13,687 nucleotides of DNA from Lachnospiraceae bacterium (GTDB lineage: Bacteria > Bacillota_A > Clostridia > Lachnospirales > Lachnospiraceae): positions 1 through 13,687 of the forward strand of contig JAILPG010000118.1 in NCBI GenBank assembly GCA_024699595.1, in the 5' to 3' direction. A program made the translations under genes and the position numbers. Under the pieces are notes generated by a model. The model made no database searches. It worked only from the letters and a program-made list of their open reading frames with translations, and was not told the origin of the DNA. Numbering within the stretch: the first letter of the stretch is position 1; each line of letters opens with the position of its first letter. This document shows, one piece after another, positions 13,473-13,687 of this stretch.

Positions 13473-13503
13473 ATGTCTGCTTCACCTTTTTTCTTACATA
13501 TTG

Positions 13504-13524
13504 CTTCCGGTTTTCATCCGGAAG
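13504..13524. other. 7-bp hairpin between the partial gene and methyltransferase (b)
   Basis: CTTCCGG (13504-13510) and CCGGAAG (13518-13524) are perfect inverted arms around a 7-base loop, 9 nt after the stop of the upstream partial gene. No T-run follows on either strand. It may be an inefficient terminator or a 3'-end stem. Confidence 0.4.
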
Positions 13525-13533
13525 TCATACAGC

Positions 13534-13687
13534 TTATTTTTTTCCAACCAGTAATGTCGAGCCCGATAAGGCCAGCTTACGGGCTTCCGTTTTTGACATG
13601 AACATTCCTTCATCCGTGCGGATCAGTCTGACTTCTTCATACCCCTGTGACTTAAGCTTCTTAACAAATGCCTCCATATCTCCGTAT
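13534..13687 (-). CDS. C-terminal 50 residues of an unrecognised protein (partial)
   Basis: An open frame enters from the right edge and ends at TAA 13536-13534. It reads DMEAFVKKLKSQGYEEVRLI, then an RTDEGMF section and ends in SGSTLLVGKK. The composition is basic and soluble, with alternating helix and strand character. An internal ATG at 13677 has GGAG only 2 nt upstream, too close for a start, so I take it as a gene tail. It is on the same strand as the methyltransferases, 61 bp upstream. I do not recognise the family. Confidence 0.55.
   Translation of the reverse strand, partial: YGDMEAFVKKLKSQGYEEVRLIRTDEGMFMSKTEARKLALSGSTLLVGKK

Overview
The window reads as a moderate-GC Gram-positive Clostridia genome, most like the Lachnospiraceae. 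This rests on strong AGGAGG ribosome binding sites, tight gene packing, TTGACA-N17 promoters and protein style; the taxon is inference. Almost everything is on the minus strand, so it is best read from right to left. I see no tRNA, rRNA, CRISPR array, insertion sequence or gene-free stretch over 300 bases.

Right end (13687-10621). The C-terminal 50 residues of an unrecognised protein enter from the right edge. Two class I SAM-dependent methyltransferase genes follow as a likely operon (13472-12828, 12791-12168). A plus-strand ZIP-family metal transporter (11386-12153) converges on them. It diverges from a membrane methyltransferase of the isoprenylcysteine methyltransferase type (11264-10749), which is coupled by a TAATG overlap to a 42-codon ORF that looks like the beheaded N-terminus of a larger enzyme.

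Centre and left (10554-1). The main content is the same cassette three times in tandem and in one orientation: a TetR/AcrR-family repressor, then a type A ABC half-transporter, then a type B ABC half-transporter. Module 3 is TetR 10479-9868, A 9776-8034, B 8034-6298. Module 2 is TetR 6168-5560, A 5373-3595, B 3592-1826. Module 1 is TetR 1660-1046 and the N-terminal membrane part of A at 962-1; its NBD and any B partner lie outside the window. Each complete A and B has a six-helix membrane domain fused to an ATPase domain, and the genes abut (1-nt overlap or 2-nt gap), so each pair very likely forms a heterodimer. All four complete ATPase domains keep every catalytic motif.

Regulation. Each TetR gene has a clear TTGACA-N17 promoter with its own reiterated box: three TATCGATA-type boxes 15 bp apart (module 1), three GCTAAC boxes 13 bp apart (module 2), and two ACACTGT-centred dyads 27 bp apart (module 3). 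In contrast, the leaders of the ABC-A genes in modules 1 and 3 carry the same palindrome, GTTAGC-N2-4-GCTAAC, whose half-site matches the box in the module 2 TetR promoter. This suggests a cross-wired circuit in which the module 2 repressor could control several exporter operons while the other two repressors control themselves. The substrate cannot be read from the sequence; distant likeness to YbtPQ/IrtAB-type pairs and to multidrug exporters leaves even the transport direction open.
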